From: QGNO01 sp964493125
GTDB lineage: Bacteria; Chloroflexota; Dehalococcoidia; Lucifugimonadales; QGNO01
NCBI GenBank assembly: GCA_964493125.1
Contig: CAZBMS010000005.1
Location: forward strand, 1 to 53,162
Direction of reading: 5' to 3'
Length of the DNA: 53,162 bases
Under the pieces are notes generated by a model. The model did no database searches and was not told where the DNA came from. It saw only the letters and a program-made list of their open reading frames with translations. Below are positions 17,771 through 26,467 of this stretch, piece by piece (within the stretch, counting starts at the first letter, position 1; every line of letters starts with the position of its first letter). Made by a program: the position numbers and the translations under genes.

Positions 17771-18786
17771 AGCTAAATGACCATCTAGGTTCCTATCATC
17801 AAGTCGCCGAAAATGCATTGAGGAATGTTTTTTCAGAAAAGGACTTTCCTTTATACAGATTAATGCAATATCAGATGGGATGGATAGATGAGCTTGGTAA
17901 CGAGGAGTATCTGAACCCCGATTTTAGTAGATTGCATGCAAGCTTGGTTTTGATGGCCTGTGAGGCCGTAGGAGGGGATTTAAGATCGGCTGCGCCAGCG
18001 GCAGTATCTGTCGAGTTACTCAACCAATTTGTTCAAGTTCATACTGATATACAGGAAGGTAGTCAAGACAGGTATGGCCGTAGCACTCTTTGGTGGGTAT
18101 ATGGACCAGCCCAAGCAATTAACGTGGGTGATGGACTTCATGCTATGGCTAGAATGTCACTGATGCAATATCCAAGATGTTTCGATACCGATGAAAAAAC
18201 TTTAAGAGCGTTAGCTATTTTAGACAATGCTTCTTTAAGAACTCTAGAAGGTCTGCACCAAGAATTGGTATACCAAGAGAGAGTAGATATTAGTACAGAG
18301 GCCTACCTGAAGATGTCTAAAGAAAAAATTGGAGCACTTATTGGCTGTGCTCTAGAGTTAGGTGCCCTTTCCGGGGGCTCATCAGAGGATGAGTGTGAAA
18401 TTTTTCGAAAGATTGGGGAAGAACTTGGGGTTGCGTTACAAGTTCAAGAGGACTTACAGATGATTTGGGGGGACCCTCTTTCTGGTAAGCGAAGAGGGTC
18501 TGATCTATTAAATAAGAAAAAGGGCTACCCGATTATTTATACGTTAGAGGAAGCTGCTTTAAGCGTGAAACGGGAAATAGGCACGATGTTTTTTAAGCGC
18601 GTTCTTGATGCTGATGATTTAGATCAGCTTGTAGGGATATTAGATGATCTTGAGGTTAGGAAATCGGTGAAATCTAAGATAGATGAATTGTGTGATTCAG
18701 CAATTCATCAACTCAGCAAAGTAGCAAAAGGGGATTTATTACCATTGGAATCTTTGTTTAGCTGGATTGCTCTAAGGGGGGAATAG
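17764..18786 (+). CDS. Polyprenyl synthetase-family protein with altered Asp-rich motifs
   Basis: Trans-isoprenyl diphosphate synthase fold, 340 aa. The normal first motif DDxxD is TDIQE here (residues 94-98, in QVHTDIQEGSQDRYGRSTLW), and the second DDxxD is EDLQM (229-233, in QVQEDLQMIWGD). The surrounding family context is kept: WVYGPAQAINVGDGL, and GSDLLNKKKGYPIIY after the second motif. Loss of the first Asp and of the final Asp of the second motif should weaken Mg-diphosphate binding. The protein may therefore have a shifted substrate or be one subunit of a heteromer. It overlaps tsaC by 7 bp and lies just before pgk. Fold assignment is firm; activity is uncertain. Confidence 0.82.
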   Translation: MLKLNDHLGSYHQVAENALRNVFSEKDFPLYRLMQYQMGWIDELGNEEYLNPDFSRLHASLVLMACEAVGGDLRSAAPAAVSVELLNQFVQVHTDIQEGSQDRYGRSTLWWVYGPAQAINVGDGLHAMARMSLMQYPRCFDTDEKTLRALAILDNASLRTLEGLHQELVYQERVDISTEAYLKMSKEKIGALIGCALELGALSGGSSEDECEIFRKIGEELGVALQVQEDLQMIWGDPLSGKRRGSDLLNKKKGYPIIYTLEEAALSVKREIGTMFFKRVLDADDLDQLVGILDDLEVRKSVKSKIDELCDSAIHQLSKVAKGDLLPLESLFSWIALRGE

Positions 18787-18810
18787 TCGTTTGTTTAGGA
18801 GGAATTGCAT

Positions 18811-20007
18811 TTGCCAAAAATAACAGTCGCTGACGTAGATATTATAGGTAAGCGGGTTTTACTGAGGGCAGATTTGAATGTTACGTTTACCCCTAATACT
18901 AATATTATATCTGATGATAGCCGGATTCAGGCTGTTATGCCAACGATTGACTATTTGAGGAGCAACGGTGCAAAAATAATACTGTGCTCTCATCTTGGAA
19001 GGCCTAAAGGTAGAGTTGTGGAAGACCTAAGATTAACTTCTGTTGCGGATAGGCTCAAGGAATTTATCACTGATGGATTCTCGTACGTCAATGATGTCAT
19101 AGGAACTGCTGTTGAATCTGAAGTGAATGATATGCGAGAAGGTGATGTGCTCCTTTTGGAAAATCTACGTTTTTATCCTGGAGAGGAAAGTAACGATCCT
19201 GAATTTGCAAAAGGATTAAGCCGGCTAGCCGATGTATATGTAAATGACGCTTTCGGAGCTGCGCATCGGGCCCATGCCTCCGTTCATGCCATAGCTCAAT
19301 TCTTGCCAGCCGTAGCCGGATTTCAAATGAGCCGAGAGATAGAAATGCTAGGGTCTGTGCTAAATAATCCCCAGCGACCGCTTTTGGCTGTAATGGGCGG
19401 CGCGAAGGTTAGTGACAAGATACTAGTGCTACAGAATTTGATTGGTAGTATCGATAGATTAATTATAGGGGGTGGAATGGCTGCTACTTTCCTTAAGGCT
19501 CTGGGTTATGAAATGGGCAAATCACTTATAGAAGAAGATCGCTTAGATCTGGTGAAATTAGCTCTTACAGAAGCGAAAGATAGAGGAGTAAATGTGGTGT
19601 TGCCGGAAGACTTTGTTGTTGCTAGAGGGTTTTTTGAGGAAGCTGATCCAGTGATTGTGAAGTTCGATCAAGTGCCAACTGATGGCTTCATAATGGATAT
19701 TGGACCCAGTACAATAGAGAAGTTTAAAATGTCTATCCTGGGAAGCAAAACGGTTATATGGAATGGACCAATGGGTGTCTTTGAGTGGGCCAGTTTTAAT
19801 AAAGGCACTGCAGCAGTTGCTATTGCGATTGCTGATCTGAAAAGTGCTACAACAGTAGTGGGAGGAGGTTCAACCGCCGAAGCTGTAGAAGTATTTGGTG
19901 TGTCTGAAAGGATGAGTCATGTTTCTACTGGAGGCGGCGCATCTTTAGAATTTATGGAAGGTAAAGACTTACCAGCCGTAGCTGTTTTGCCCGATAGGGA
20001 GAATTAA
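18811..20007 (+). CDS. pgk: Phosphoglycerate kinase
   Basis: Glycolytic kinase interconverting 1,3-bisphosphoglycerate and 3-phosphoglycerate. Signature GKRVLLRADLNVTF at the N-terminus, HLGRPKGRVVEDLRL, LLENLRFYPGEESNDPEF, AVMGGAKVSDKI, and the C-terminal nucleotide loop GGGSTAEAVE. The start is a TTG at 18811 with AGGAGG exactly 8 nt upstream. A TTG at 18805 is only 2 nt from that site and is rejected. The gene abuts apgM directly. Confidence 0.96.
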   Translation: MPKITVADVDIIGKRVLLRADLNVTFTPNTNIISDDSRIQAVMPTIDYLRSNGAKIILCSHLGRPKGRVVEDLRLTSVADRLKEFITDGFSYVNDVIGTAVESEVNDMREGDVLLLENLRFYPGEESNDPEFAKGLSRLADVYVNDAFGAAHRAHASVHAIAQFLPAVAGFQMSREIEMLGSVLNNPQRPLLAVMGGAKVSDKILVLQNLIGSIDRLIIGGGMAATFLKALGYEMGKSLIEEDRLDLVKLALTEAKDRGVNVVLPEDFVVARGFFEEADPVIVKFDQVPTDGFIMDIGPSTIEKFKMSILGSKTVIWNGPMGVFEWASFNKGTAAVAIAIADLKSATTVVGGGSTAEAVEVFGVSERMSHVSTGGGASLEFMEGKDLPAVAVLPDREN

Positions 20008-21213
20008 ATGATCGATTTCCCGGCTCTTCACGATATAGTTGATTCTACTCCTTCAAAAGTAGTTATGATTGTGGTTGATGGGTTAGGAGGAGCACCCAGT
20101 CCGGAAACTGGTTTGTCCGAGCTTGAAACCGCCAAACTCCCTAATTTAGATATGCTAGCCAGAGAGTCTTCTGTTGGTTTAACTATTCCAGTAGCGCCCG
20201 GCGTGGCACCCGGCAGTGGTCCCGGCCACTTGAGCCTTTTTGGATATAACCCACTCAAATATTTTATTGGGCGTGGAGTGTTAGAGGCTTTAGGAATTGG
20301 GGTCAGTATGGGTAAAGATGACGTTGCAGCCAGAGGCAATTTTTGTCTTTTGGACAAGGAAGGTCTGTTAGTTGATAGAAGGGCTGGCAGGATATCGTCA
20401 CAAGAGAGTTTCCCGCTTGTAGAGGTTCTGGACGAAATTGAAGTAGATGGTGTTGAGTTATCTGTATTCCCCGTAAAGGACTACAGATTCGTCTTCCTAA
20501 TGAAAGGTAAAGGGTTGAGTGATAAACTGACTGAAACTGACCCTCAGCGAATAGGAGTTGCCCCACTTGAAGTAGAGGCGTTGGGTCAGAAAGCTGAAAA
20601 GACCAGGGATCTAGCAAATTCCTTTCTTTTGCAAGCGAGACAGCGATTAATGGGTCAAGAGAGGGCTAATATGCTGCTTTTGCGGGGGTTTTCTCGTGTT
20701 CCCACGTTCCCTTCTTTTAATGACTCGTACAAACTTAATGCTGCTGCTATAGCCGCCTATCCAATGTATCGTGGGTTGGCTAATGTAGTTGGTATGAACG
20801 TGATTAATTGCGGTGTTGAGTTCGAAGACGAAATTGAATCTTTAAATACGAACTATAATAATCATGATTTCTTTTATGTACATTATAAGCCAGCCGATGC
20901 TGAAGGCGAAGATGGCAACTTTGAAGGAAAGGTTAGGTCTTTAGAGGAGTTGGATGTGATGATCCCAAGGATACTTGATCTAAATCCTGACGTTTTGGTA
21001 GTGGCAGGTGATCATGCAACACCTTCTATTCTTGCTGCTCATAGTTGGCATTATGTTCCAGTATTGATTAGATCTAAATATACTTTAGGAGATGGTGTTG
21101 AGAGTTTCAGTGAGCGGGCTTTCTCACAGGGATCTCTAGGTACATTTCAGGCGGAACATCTAATGCTTCAGGCATTATCGCATGCTGGGAAACTGAGTAA
21201 GTACGGTCCATAA
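20008..21213 (+). CDS. apgM: 2,3-bisphosphoglycerate-independent phosphoglycerate mutase, archaeal type
   Basis: Alkaline-phosphatase-superfamily mutase converting 3- to 2-phosphoglycerate. Metal and phosphoserine motifs: VVMIVVDGLGGAPSPETG, VAPGSGPGHLSLFGYNP, HYKPADAEGEDGNFEGK, and VVAGDHATPSILAAHSWH. At 401 aa with these motifs it is ApgM rather than the 510-aa GpmI. The ATG begins at the base after the pgk stop, with GGGAG just inside pgk serving as the ribosome site. Together with pgk and tpiA it forms a lower-glycolysis set. Confidence 0.94.
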   Translation: MIDFPALHDIVDSTPSKVVMIVVDGLGGAPSPETGLSELETAKLPNLDMLARESSVGLTIPVAPGVAPGSGPGHLSLFGYNPLKYFIGRGVLEALGIGVSMGKDDVAARGNFCLLDKEGLLVDRRAGRISSQESFPLVEVLDEIEVDGVELSVFPVKDYRFVFLMKGKGLSDKLTETDPQRIGVAPLEVEALGQKAEKTRDLANSFLLQARQRLMGQERANMLLLRGFSRVPTFPSFNDSYKLNAAAIAAYPMYRGLANVVGMNVINCGVEFEDEIESLNTNYNNHDFFYVHYKPADAEGEDGNFEGKVRSLEELDVMIPRILDLNPDVLVVAGDHATPSILAAHSWHYVPVLIRSKYTLGDGVESFSERAFSQGSLGTFQAEHLMLQALSHAGKLSKYGP

Positions 21214-21245
21214 AACGTATGAACTTGGTTTTTATAGGAGGATAA

Positions 21246-22016
21246 ATGGCTAGCCCATTCGTAATCGGTAATTGGAAGATGAATACTACGATCCATCAAG
21301 CAGTGCTACTTGCATCTGCCGTAAGAAATAGTGTGTCGGATGTCCATGGTGTGGAAGTGGTCCTATGTCCGCCATTTGTTTCTCTCCAAGAAGTTGCTAG
21401 TTCGCTCCAAGGGTCTGATATCAAGGTTGGTGCACAGAATATGCATCAACAAGAGAAAGGTGCCTTCACTGGCGAAGTTTCGGGAGAAATGCTCAAGGGA
21501 CTTGTTACTCATGTAATTCTTGGACACTCGGAGCGTAGGCGTGACTTCGATGAGACCGATGATTTAGTTAGCTTGAAAGCACAAATGGCGCTTTTATCAG
21601 GGTTTTGTCCGATAGTGTGCGTAGGTGAGTCATTGAGCGAGCGCAAGAATGGTAGAGCAGAAGAAGTGGTTTCCAACAGTATAAAAGCATCGCTTTCAGG
21701 TATAGAGCCAGACAGCGATTTTATTGTCGCTTATGAACCTGTTTGGGCAATAGGCACAGGTGAGGCTGCAACAGCTGATCAAGCTCAGGATATGTGCCGA
21801 TTGTTACGCGATTGCGTAGCAGATGTTTTTGATAACGAAACTGCATCTAGAACTCCAATATTATATGGAGGGAGTGTTAGCCCAGACAATGTCGCAGAAT
21901 TTGTTTCTATGACAGATATCGATGGGGCTCTAGTAGGAGGTGCTAGTCTTGATGCCGAGCAATTTGCATCGATTGTGCGAACTACCGCATTAGAGAGGGT
22001 TTCTAGTAGCTCTTAA
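21246..22016 (+). CDS. tpiA: Triose-phosphate isomerase
   Basis: TIM-barrel isomerase of glyceraldehyde-3-phosphate and dihydroxyacetone phosphate. Catalytic residues are visible in FVIGNWKMN (Lys), VILGHSERRRDFDE (His), and VAYEPVWAIGTGEAAT (Glu), with the phosphate-binding LYGGSV and GALVGGASLDA at the C-terminus. 256 aa, normal. AGGAGG lies 6 nt ahead of the ATG. It follows apgM after 32 bp. Confidence 0.97.
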   Translation: MASPFVIGNWKMNTTIHQAVLLASAVRNSVSDVHGVEVVLCPPFVSLQEVASSLQGSDIKVGAQNMHQQEKGAFTGEVSGEMLKGLVTHVILGHSERRRDFDETDDLVSLKAQMALLSGFCPIVCVGESLSERKNGRAEEVVSNSIKASLSGIEPDSDFIVAYEPVWAIGTGEAATADQAQDMCRLLRDCVADVFDNETASRTPILYGGSVSPDNVAEFVSMTDIDGALVGGASLDAEQFASIVRTTALERVSSSS

Positions 22017-22062
22017 GCCCTAATTTTCTAACTTGTGCATTAAGGTCATTAGCATATGAGCA

Positions 22063-22986
22063 GTGGACATGCTTAATCCGATTGTTGCGATAGTTGGGCC
22101 TACAGGGGTGGGCAAAACTTACCTTAGTTTACAAATAGCTCGGCGATTCAATGTGGAAGTAGTTAGTGTTGATAGCAGGCAGATTTATAGGCATTTAGAC
22201 ATTGGAACTGCAAAGCCTACACTTGAAGATAGGTTAGTTGCCTTCCATCATCTGATTGATATAGCCGATCCTAAGGATGATTTTAGCTTAGCTACATACC
22301 TTAAAATGGCCAGGAGTGTCATAGAGGAGATTCATGGCAGGGGGGCCATACCTTTGTTGGTTGGAGGGACAGGGCAGTACTTTCGCGCGCTGGTTGAAAA
22401 TTGGCAAGTGCCGACCGTTCCACCTGATTGGGCTTTTAGAGAAAAGATGGGGAAGTTTCTGCTAGATCAGGGAGTTGAAGCTCTTTATGATAAGTTAAAG
22501 TTGATAGATCCAATGTCAGCCCGGATTATTGATCCTAAGAACTCTCGTCGTGTAATTAGAGCTTTGGAAGTTTACGAGCACACAGGGACGTCGTTCTCGG
22601 AACTCCGCACAATGAGTGATCCTAGTTACACTGCACTTGTGGTAGGAGTTACGACGAATAGAGAAAAGTTAAACTTGTGGATTGATTCTCGAGTCGACAA
22701 TATGATTGATCTCGGTTGGGTACGCGAGGTGCGCAATTTGCTTGATTTAGGTATCAACCGTCAACACGCTTCAATGAGCAGTGTTGGGTATCGAGAATTA
22801 ATAGATTACTTGGATGGTAGCATAGAGTTTTCAGAAGCTATTCAAAACATTAAAACAAAGACTAGGAGATTTGCACGTAACCAATATGGTTGGTTTAGTT
22901 TATCAAACCCGAGTATTGAATGGGTTGAACACGACGGGGAAATAGTAGACCGTACGGTTGAGTTGATAAAAAACTTCATGTGTTAA
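22063..22986 (+). CDS. miaA: tRNA dimethylallyltransferase
   Basis: Adds dimethylallyl to A37 of tRNAs reading UNN codons. P-loop VAIVGPTGVGKTYLS, then VDSRQIYRHLDIGTAKP, VGGTGQYFRAL, and KTRRFARNQYGWF near the C-terminus. 307 aa, normal. The first start is a GTG at 22063; an ATG two codons later (22069) has GAG 8 nt upstream and is about as plausible. It uses dimethylallyl diphosphate, the same pool as the isoprenoid gene earlier in this cluster, though that may be coincidence. Confidence 0.95.
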   Translation: MDMLNPIVAIVGPTGVGKTYLSLQIARRFNVEVVSVDSRQIYRHLDIGTAKPTLEDRLVAFHHLIDIADPKDDFSLATYLKMARSVIEEIHGRGAIPLLVGGTGQYFRALVENWQVPTVPPDWAFREKMGKFLLDQGVEALYDKLKLIDPMSARIIDPKNSRRVIRALEVYEHTGTSFSELRTMSDPSYTALVVGVTTNREKLNLWIDSRVDNMIDLGWVREVRNLLDLGINRQHASMSSVGYRELIDYLDGSIEFSEAIQNIKTKTRRFARNQYGWFSLSNPSIEWVEHDGEIVDRTVELIKNFMC

Positions 22987-22998
22987 AATGCGGTAATT

Positions 22999-23901
22999 AT
23001 GAAATTCAGTAAAATGCATGGGCTTGGTAACGACTACGTTGTAATTGATGGCTCGAATACAAGCTTGGAATTGTCAAATTTGGCTTTAAAGTTGTGTGAC
23101 CGTCATTTTGGTGCGGGGGCCGATGGTTTATTAGTGGCAGAGCTTTCGAATATTGCTGATGTAAGAATGAGAATGTTTAACCCTGATGGCTCAGAAGCAG
23201 AGATGTGTGGTAACGGTATTCGCTGCTTTACTAAATACGTGCTAGAAAGTGGGTTGGTGTCTTTGAAAAATGGTGTTATCAATGTCCAGACTTTGAACGG
23301 AGTATTGGAAGTTACACCGTTCACTGACGAAGCAGGGCGTGTTGATAGGGCAGGGGTTTGGATGGGTCAGCCTATGTTCAATGCTGATGATATACCTGTA
23401 AAATTACCATTTGGAGATGGTGAACATAATAAATTGGCCCAATTATCAAATATTCACCACGATGCGAACTCCGATAATTTCGTCGTTCAATACCCATTAA
23501 GTATAAATGAAGATATTTTCAACATAACTTGTGTTTCGATGGGCAATCCTCACGCCGTGGCCTTCGTTGATCAACCCGTTGAAGCCATCGAGCTAGATCG
23601 GATTGGTCCTTTGGTTGAAAATCATTCTATGTTCCCGCAAAGGGTCAATTTCCATGTCGTTAACGTGGAGAGTAGAAATAAATTAAGAGCAAGGACTTGG
23701 GAGAGAGGTGCAGGGCTAACTTTGGCTTGTGGTACAGGGGCATGTGCTATACAGGCTGCTGCTCGACTACTTGGAATTACTGATGAGGAGATAACCTTAG
23801 GGATGCCTGGCGGAGATTTGATTATAAGATGGGCTGGTGATTTATCAGCGGTTTATATGGAGGGTCCAACTGTTGAAGTTTTCCAAGGTAAATGGATGTA
23901 A
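22999..23901 (+). CDS. dapF: Diaminopimelate epimerase
   Basis: PLP-independent racemase converting LL- to meso-diaminopimelate for lysine and peptidoglycan. The two catalytic Cys are in EAEMCGNGIRCF and LTLACGTGACA; the family start KMHGLGNDYVVID, MGNPHAVAFVD and RTWERGAG are present. 300 aa is slightly long owing to a mid-protein stretch around residues 125-165. It lies 12 bp after miaA and is paired with dapL downstream, giving two consecutive pathway steps. Confidence 0.96.
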   Translation: MKFSKMHGLGNDYVVIDGSNTSLELSNLALKLCDRHFGAGADGLLVAELSNIADVRMRMFNPDGSEAEMCGNGIRCFTKYVLESGLVSLKNGVINVQTLNGVLEVTPFTDEAGRVDRAGVWMGQPMFNADDIPVKLPFGDGEHNKLAQLSNIHHDANSDNFVVQYPLSINEDIFNITCVSMGNPHAVAFVDQPVEAIELDRIGPLVENHSMFPQRVNFHVVNVESRNKLRARTWERGAGLTLACGTGACAIQAAARLLGITDEEITLGMPGGDLIIRWAGDLSAVYMEGPTVEVFQGKWM

Positions 23902-23989
23902 GTTGTAGATTATTTTATGATTCATAGAAGTTAAGTATCCAAAATGGATATTCAACAATTGAAACTTATCGGGAAATTATGGAGGGATA

Positions 23990-25168
23990 ATGAAGTTTGC
24001 TGAAAGGATAGATAAATTACAGCCTTATTTGTTTGTGGAGATAAGTAAAAAGATAAATCAGAAGCGGGCTGAGGGAGTTGATGTGATTACATTCGCTATA
24101 GGTGATCCTGACATCCCAACACCCCCTCACATATTAGACAAATTGGTTCAAGCCGCACACGAACCTGCAAATCATCGCTATCCGGAATCCGAGGGGCTTC
24201 CAGAGTTCCGGCAAGCTATTGCCGATTGGTACAGTGAAAGATTTGGTGTAACTCTGGATCGAGACACGGAGGTACTTCCTTTGATTGGAGGTAAGGAAGG
24301 TATTGGACACATGGCCCTTTGTTTCATTGACCCAGGCGATATTGCTCTAGTTCCTGATCCTGGATATCCAGTTTATGCCGTGGGAACTATGTTTGCTGGA
24401 GGCGAATCTTATTTCATGCCGCTATTGGAGGAAAATGGTTGGTTGCCTGATTTGGAGTCAATACCAGAGCAGGTAGCAAAAAAAGCTAAAGTGATGTGGT
24501 TGAATTATCCTAACAATCCTACTTCGGCTGTAGCTGATTTAGGTTTTTTCGAAAAGGTTGTAGATTTTGCTAAGAGTTACGATGTAGCAATTTGCCATGA
24601 TGGTCCATATTCTGAAGTTGCTTACGATGGCTATAAACCAGTCAGCTTTCTTCAGGCCAAAGGTGCTATGGACGTGTCTGTCGAATTCCATTCCTTATCT
24701 AAAGGTTACAATATGACAGGCTGGCGCGTTGGAATGGCTGTAGGGAACGCCCAAATGATAAACGCATTAATGAGGGTTAAGTCCAATCTGGACTCAGGCA
24801 TACCGCAAGCGATACAGATTGCTGGAATAGAGGCTTTATCAGGCTCACAGAATTGTATTACTGAAAACAATGCAATTTATCAAAAGCGTAGAGATAAGCT
24901 AGTAGAGGCCTTAAGAGGGATTGGAATGGAGATTACTCCACCAACGGCAAGTCTATATGTATGGGCGAGGATTCCTGATGGCTACTCTTCGGCGGACTTT
25001 GCAACGATGCTGCTTGAGGAAAAGGATATAGTTGTAACTCCAGGATCAGGTTACGGTGAATATGGAGAAGGATATATACGCCTTTCTCTAACCCTTCCTG
25101 ATAAACAATTGGACAAAGCTGTGGATAGACTTACAGGCTGGCGTTTCCCAGCAGCTTCTGCGAGGTAA
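23990..25168 (+). CDS. dapL: LL-diaminopimelate aminotransferase
   Basis: PLP aminotransferase that converts tetrahydrodipicolinate directly to LL-diaminopimelate, bypassing the acyl-blocked dap pathway. Marks: MKFAERIDKLQPYLFVEISK, FAIGDPDIPTPPHI, WLNYPNNPTSAVA, and the PLP-lysine site SLSKGYNMTGWRVGMAVGN. 392 aa. A strong GGAGGG site precedes the ATG. The direct neighbour dapF uses its product, which supports DapL over a generic MalY/PatA-type aminotransferase. An 88-bp gap upstream contains only a short TATCC/GGATA inverted repeat. Confidence 0.92.
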   Translation: MKFAERIDKLQPYLFVEISKKINQKRAEGVDVITFAIGDPDIPTPPHILDKLVQAAHEPANHRYPESEGLPEFRQAIADWYSERFGVTLDRDTEVLPLIGGKEGIGHMALCFIDPGDIALVPDPGYPVYAVGTMFAGGESYFMPLLEENGWLPDLESIPEQVAKKAKVMWLNYPNNPTSAVADLGFFEKVVDFAKSYDVAICHDGPYSEVAYDGYKPVSFLQAKGAMDVSVEFHSLSKGYNMTGWRVGMAVGNAQMINALMRVKSNLDSGIPQAIQIAGIEALSGSQNCITENNAIYQKRRDKLVEALRGIGMEITPPTASLYVWARIPDGYSSADFATMLLEEKDIVVTPGSGYGEYGEGYIRLSLTLPDKQLDKAVDRLTGWRFPAASAR

Positions 25169-25221
25169 TAAGCATACCGCGAAAGACCTTTTTTACTAAT
25201 TATAGGAGTGAAAGGACTTAT

Positions 25222-26292
25222 CTGGCCGGTGTCCAGATTAAGAGAAGACGTACTATTTGGTCTTTACGTGACTCTTTATCTGAGCTTGGCTCACTTGCAC
25301 GCTCTGCTGGTGCTGAAGTTGTAGGCACTATTGCGCAGCAGTTGGAGCGTCCAGTTCACACTTATTTAGGTAAAGGCAAACTGGAAGAGTTAAGATCCTT
25401 GCGTGATAGCTTTGATACCTTGATTTTGGATGATGAGTTAACTCCAACGCAACAGCGAAACCTAGAGAATGCTTTTGGTGAGAATATAAAGGTAATTGAT
25501 AGGACAGCCCTGATATTAGATATATTTGCCAATAGGGCACGTACGAAAGAAGGTAGGTTGCAGGTAGAATTAGCCCAACACGAATATTTGTTGCCACGTC
25601 TTGCAGGTCAATGGTCTCATCTTGAGCGGTTAGGAGGAGGTATTGGCACTCGAGGGCCTGGAGAAACTCAAATTGAGACTGATCGCAGGCTAATCAGTCG
25701 TAGGATACAGAACTTAAAAACCGAGTTGAATAAAGTCCGAAATCACCGGTCTCTACAAAGGAACAGGCGTAGTGATAATGATATTCCGGTGGTTGCTTTG
25801 GTTGGATATACCAACGCTGGAAAGAGCACCCTGTTCAATAAGATTACAAGCGCAGGGGTTTTGCAATCTAGCGCACTATTCGCAACTTTGGATCCCGTGA
25901 CTAGAAGGATAAGACTGCCTAGCAGTCACTTAGTTCTGATCTCTGATACGGTTGGCTTCATACACAAATTGCCCCCAACAGTGGTAGCAGCTTTTAGAGC
26001 AACTCTGGAAGAACTTCAGAGTGCTGATCTACTGATTCATGTTGCTAATGGGGCAAGTAGAAATGTAAGAGAGCATATAGCGGTTGTTGAACAAATACTT
26101 GCTGATCTTGGCTTATCAGTAAAGCCATCATTGCTTGTATTGAATAAATCGGATCTATTGACGGGAGACGTTTATTTCGGCGAATGGCATTCTGGTCATT
26201 TTGTCTCAGCTATTACCGGGATTGGTTTAGATGATTTCCTGTCTGAAGTAGACCAGATTCTGTATGACGAGACCGAATTACTTGTAGGGTAG
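25222..26292 (+). CDS. hflX: GTPase HflX (ribosome-associated), atypical start
   Basis: HflX splits stalled ribosomes. The N-terminal HflX domain includes LSELGSLARSAGAEVVGT, LGKGKLEEL and RLAGQWSHLERLGGG, then GTRGPGETQIETDRRLISRR. The G domain has G1 GYTNAGKSTLF, G3 DTVGFIHKLP and G4 LNKSD. The family's N-terminal strand (YLAGVQIK, WSLRDSL) is encoded upstream of the first TTG in this frame (25342), yet there is no ATG, GTG or TTG between the dapL stop and that TTG. The best candidate is the CTG at 25222, 5 nt after AAAGGA. A single-base deletion in the A-run near 25211, with the GTG at 25208 as start, is the alternative. Confidence 0.88.
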   Translation: MAGVQIKRRRTIWSLRDSLSELGSLARSAGAEVVGTIAQQLERPVHTYLGKGKLEELRSLRDSFDTLILDDELTPTQQRNLENAFGENIKVIDRTALILDIFANRARTKEGRLQVELAQHEYLLPRLAGQWSHLERLGGGIGTRGPGETQIETDRRLISRRIQNLKTELNKVRNHRSLQRNRRSDNDIPVVALVGYTNAGKSTLFNKITSAGVLQSSALFATLDPVTRRIRLPSSHLVLISDTVGFIHKLPPTVVAAFRATLEELQSADLLIHVANGASRNVREHIAVVEQILADLGLSVKPSLLVLNKSDLLTGDVYFGEWHSGHFVSAITGIGLDDFLSEVDQILYDETELLVG

Positions 26293-26400
26293 GGAGTATT
26301 CTCAGGGATTTATTGGGCATTGATTGGTTCGCCCTATCATACTTATGTAAAGTTGCGAATCTGGTATTTTGTTTAGTTAGTTCCCCAGATAAAGAAGAGG

Positions 26401-26445
26401 TATAGAAAAACGCCACCCATATATCATGGGTGGCGTTTTTCTATA
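26401..26445. terminator. Bidirectional rho-independent terminator
   Basis: Perfect 20-bp inverted repeat (arms 26401-26420 and 26426-26445) around a 5-nt loop. The GC-rich core CGCCACCCAT/ATGGGTGGCG is flanked by A5 on one side and T5 on the other, so a U-run follows the stem on both strands. It lies between convergent hflX and citrate synthase and can stop both transcripts. Confidence 0.93.
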
Positions 26446-26467
26446 CTTAACAAATTTTGCTTTTCTT

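Noticed and set aside
23902..23989. TATCC/GGATA short inverted repeat before dapL as a terminator or riboswitch
   Set aside because: Only 5 bp of stem, no T-run, and no lysine riboswitch-like structure in an 88-bp gap.
25208..25225. GTG at 25208 as the hflX start
   Set aside because: It is out of frame with the conserved HflX sequence unless a base is missing, and it overlaps the AGGAG site; kept only as the frameshift alternative.
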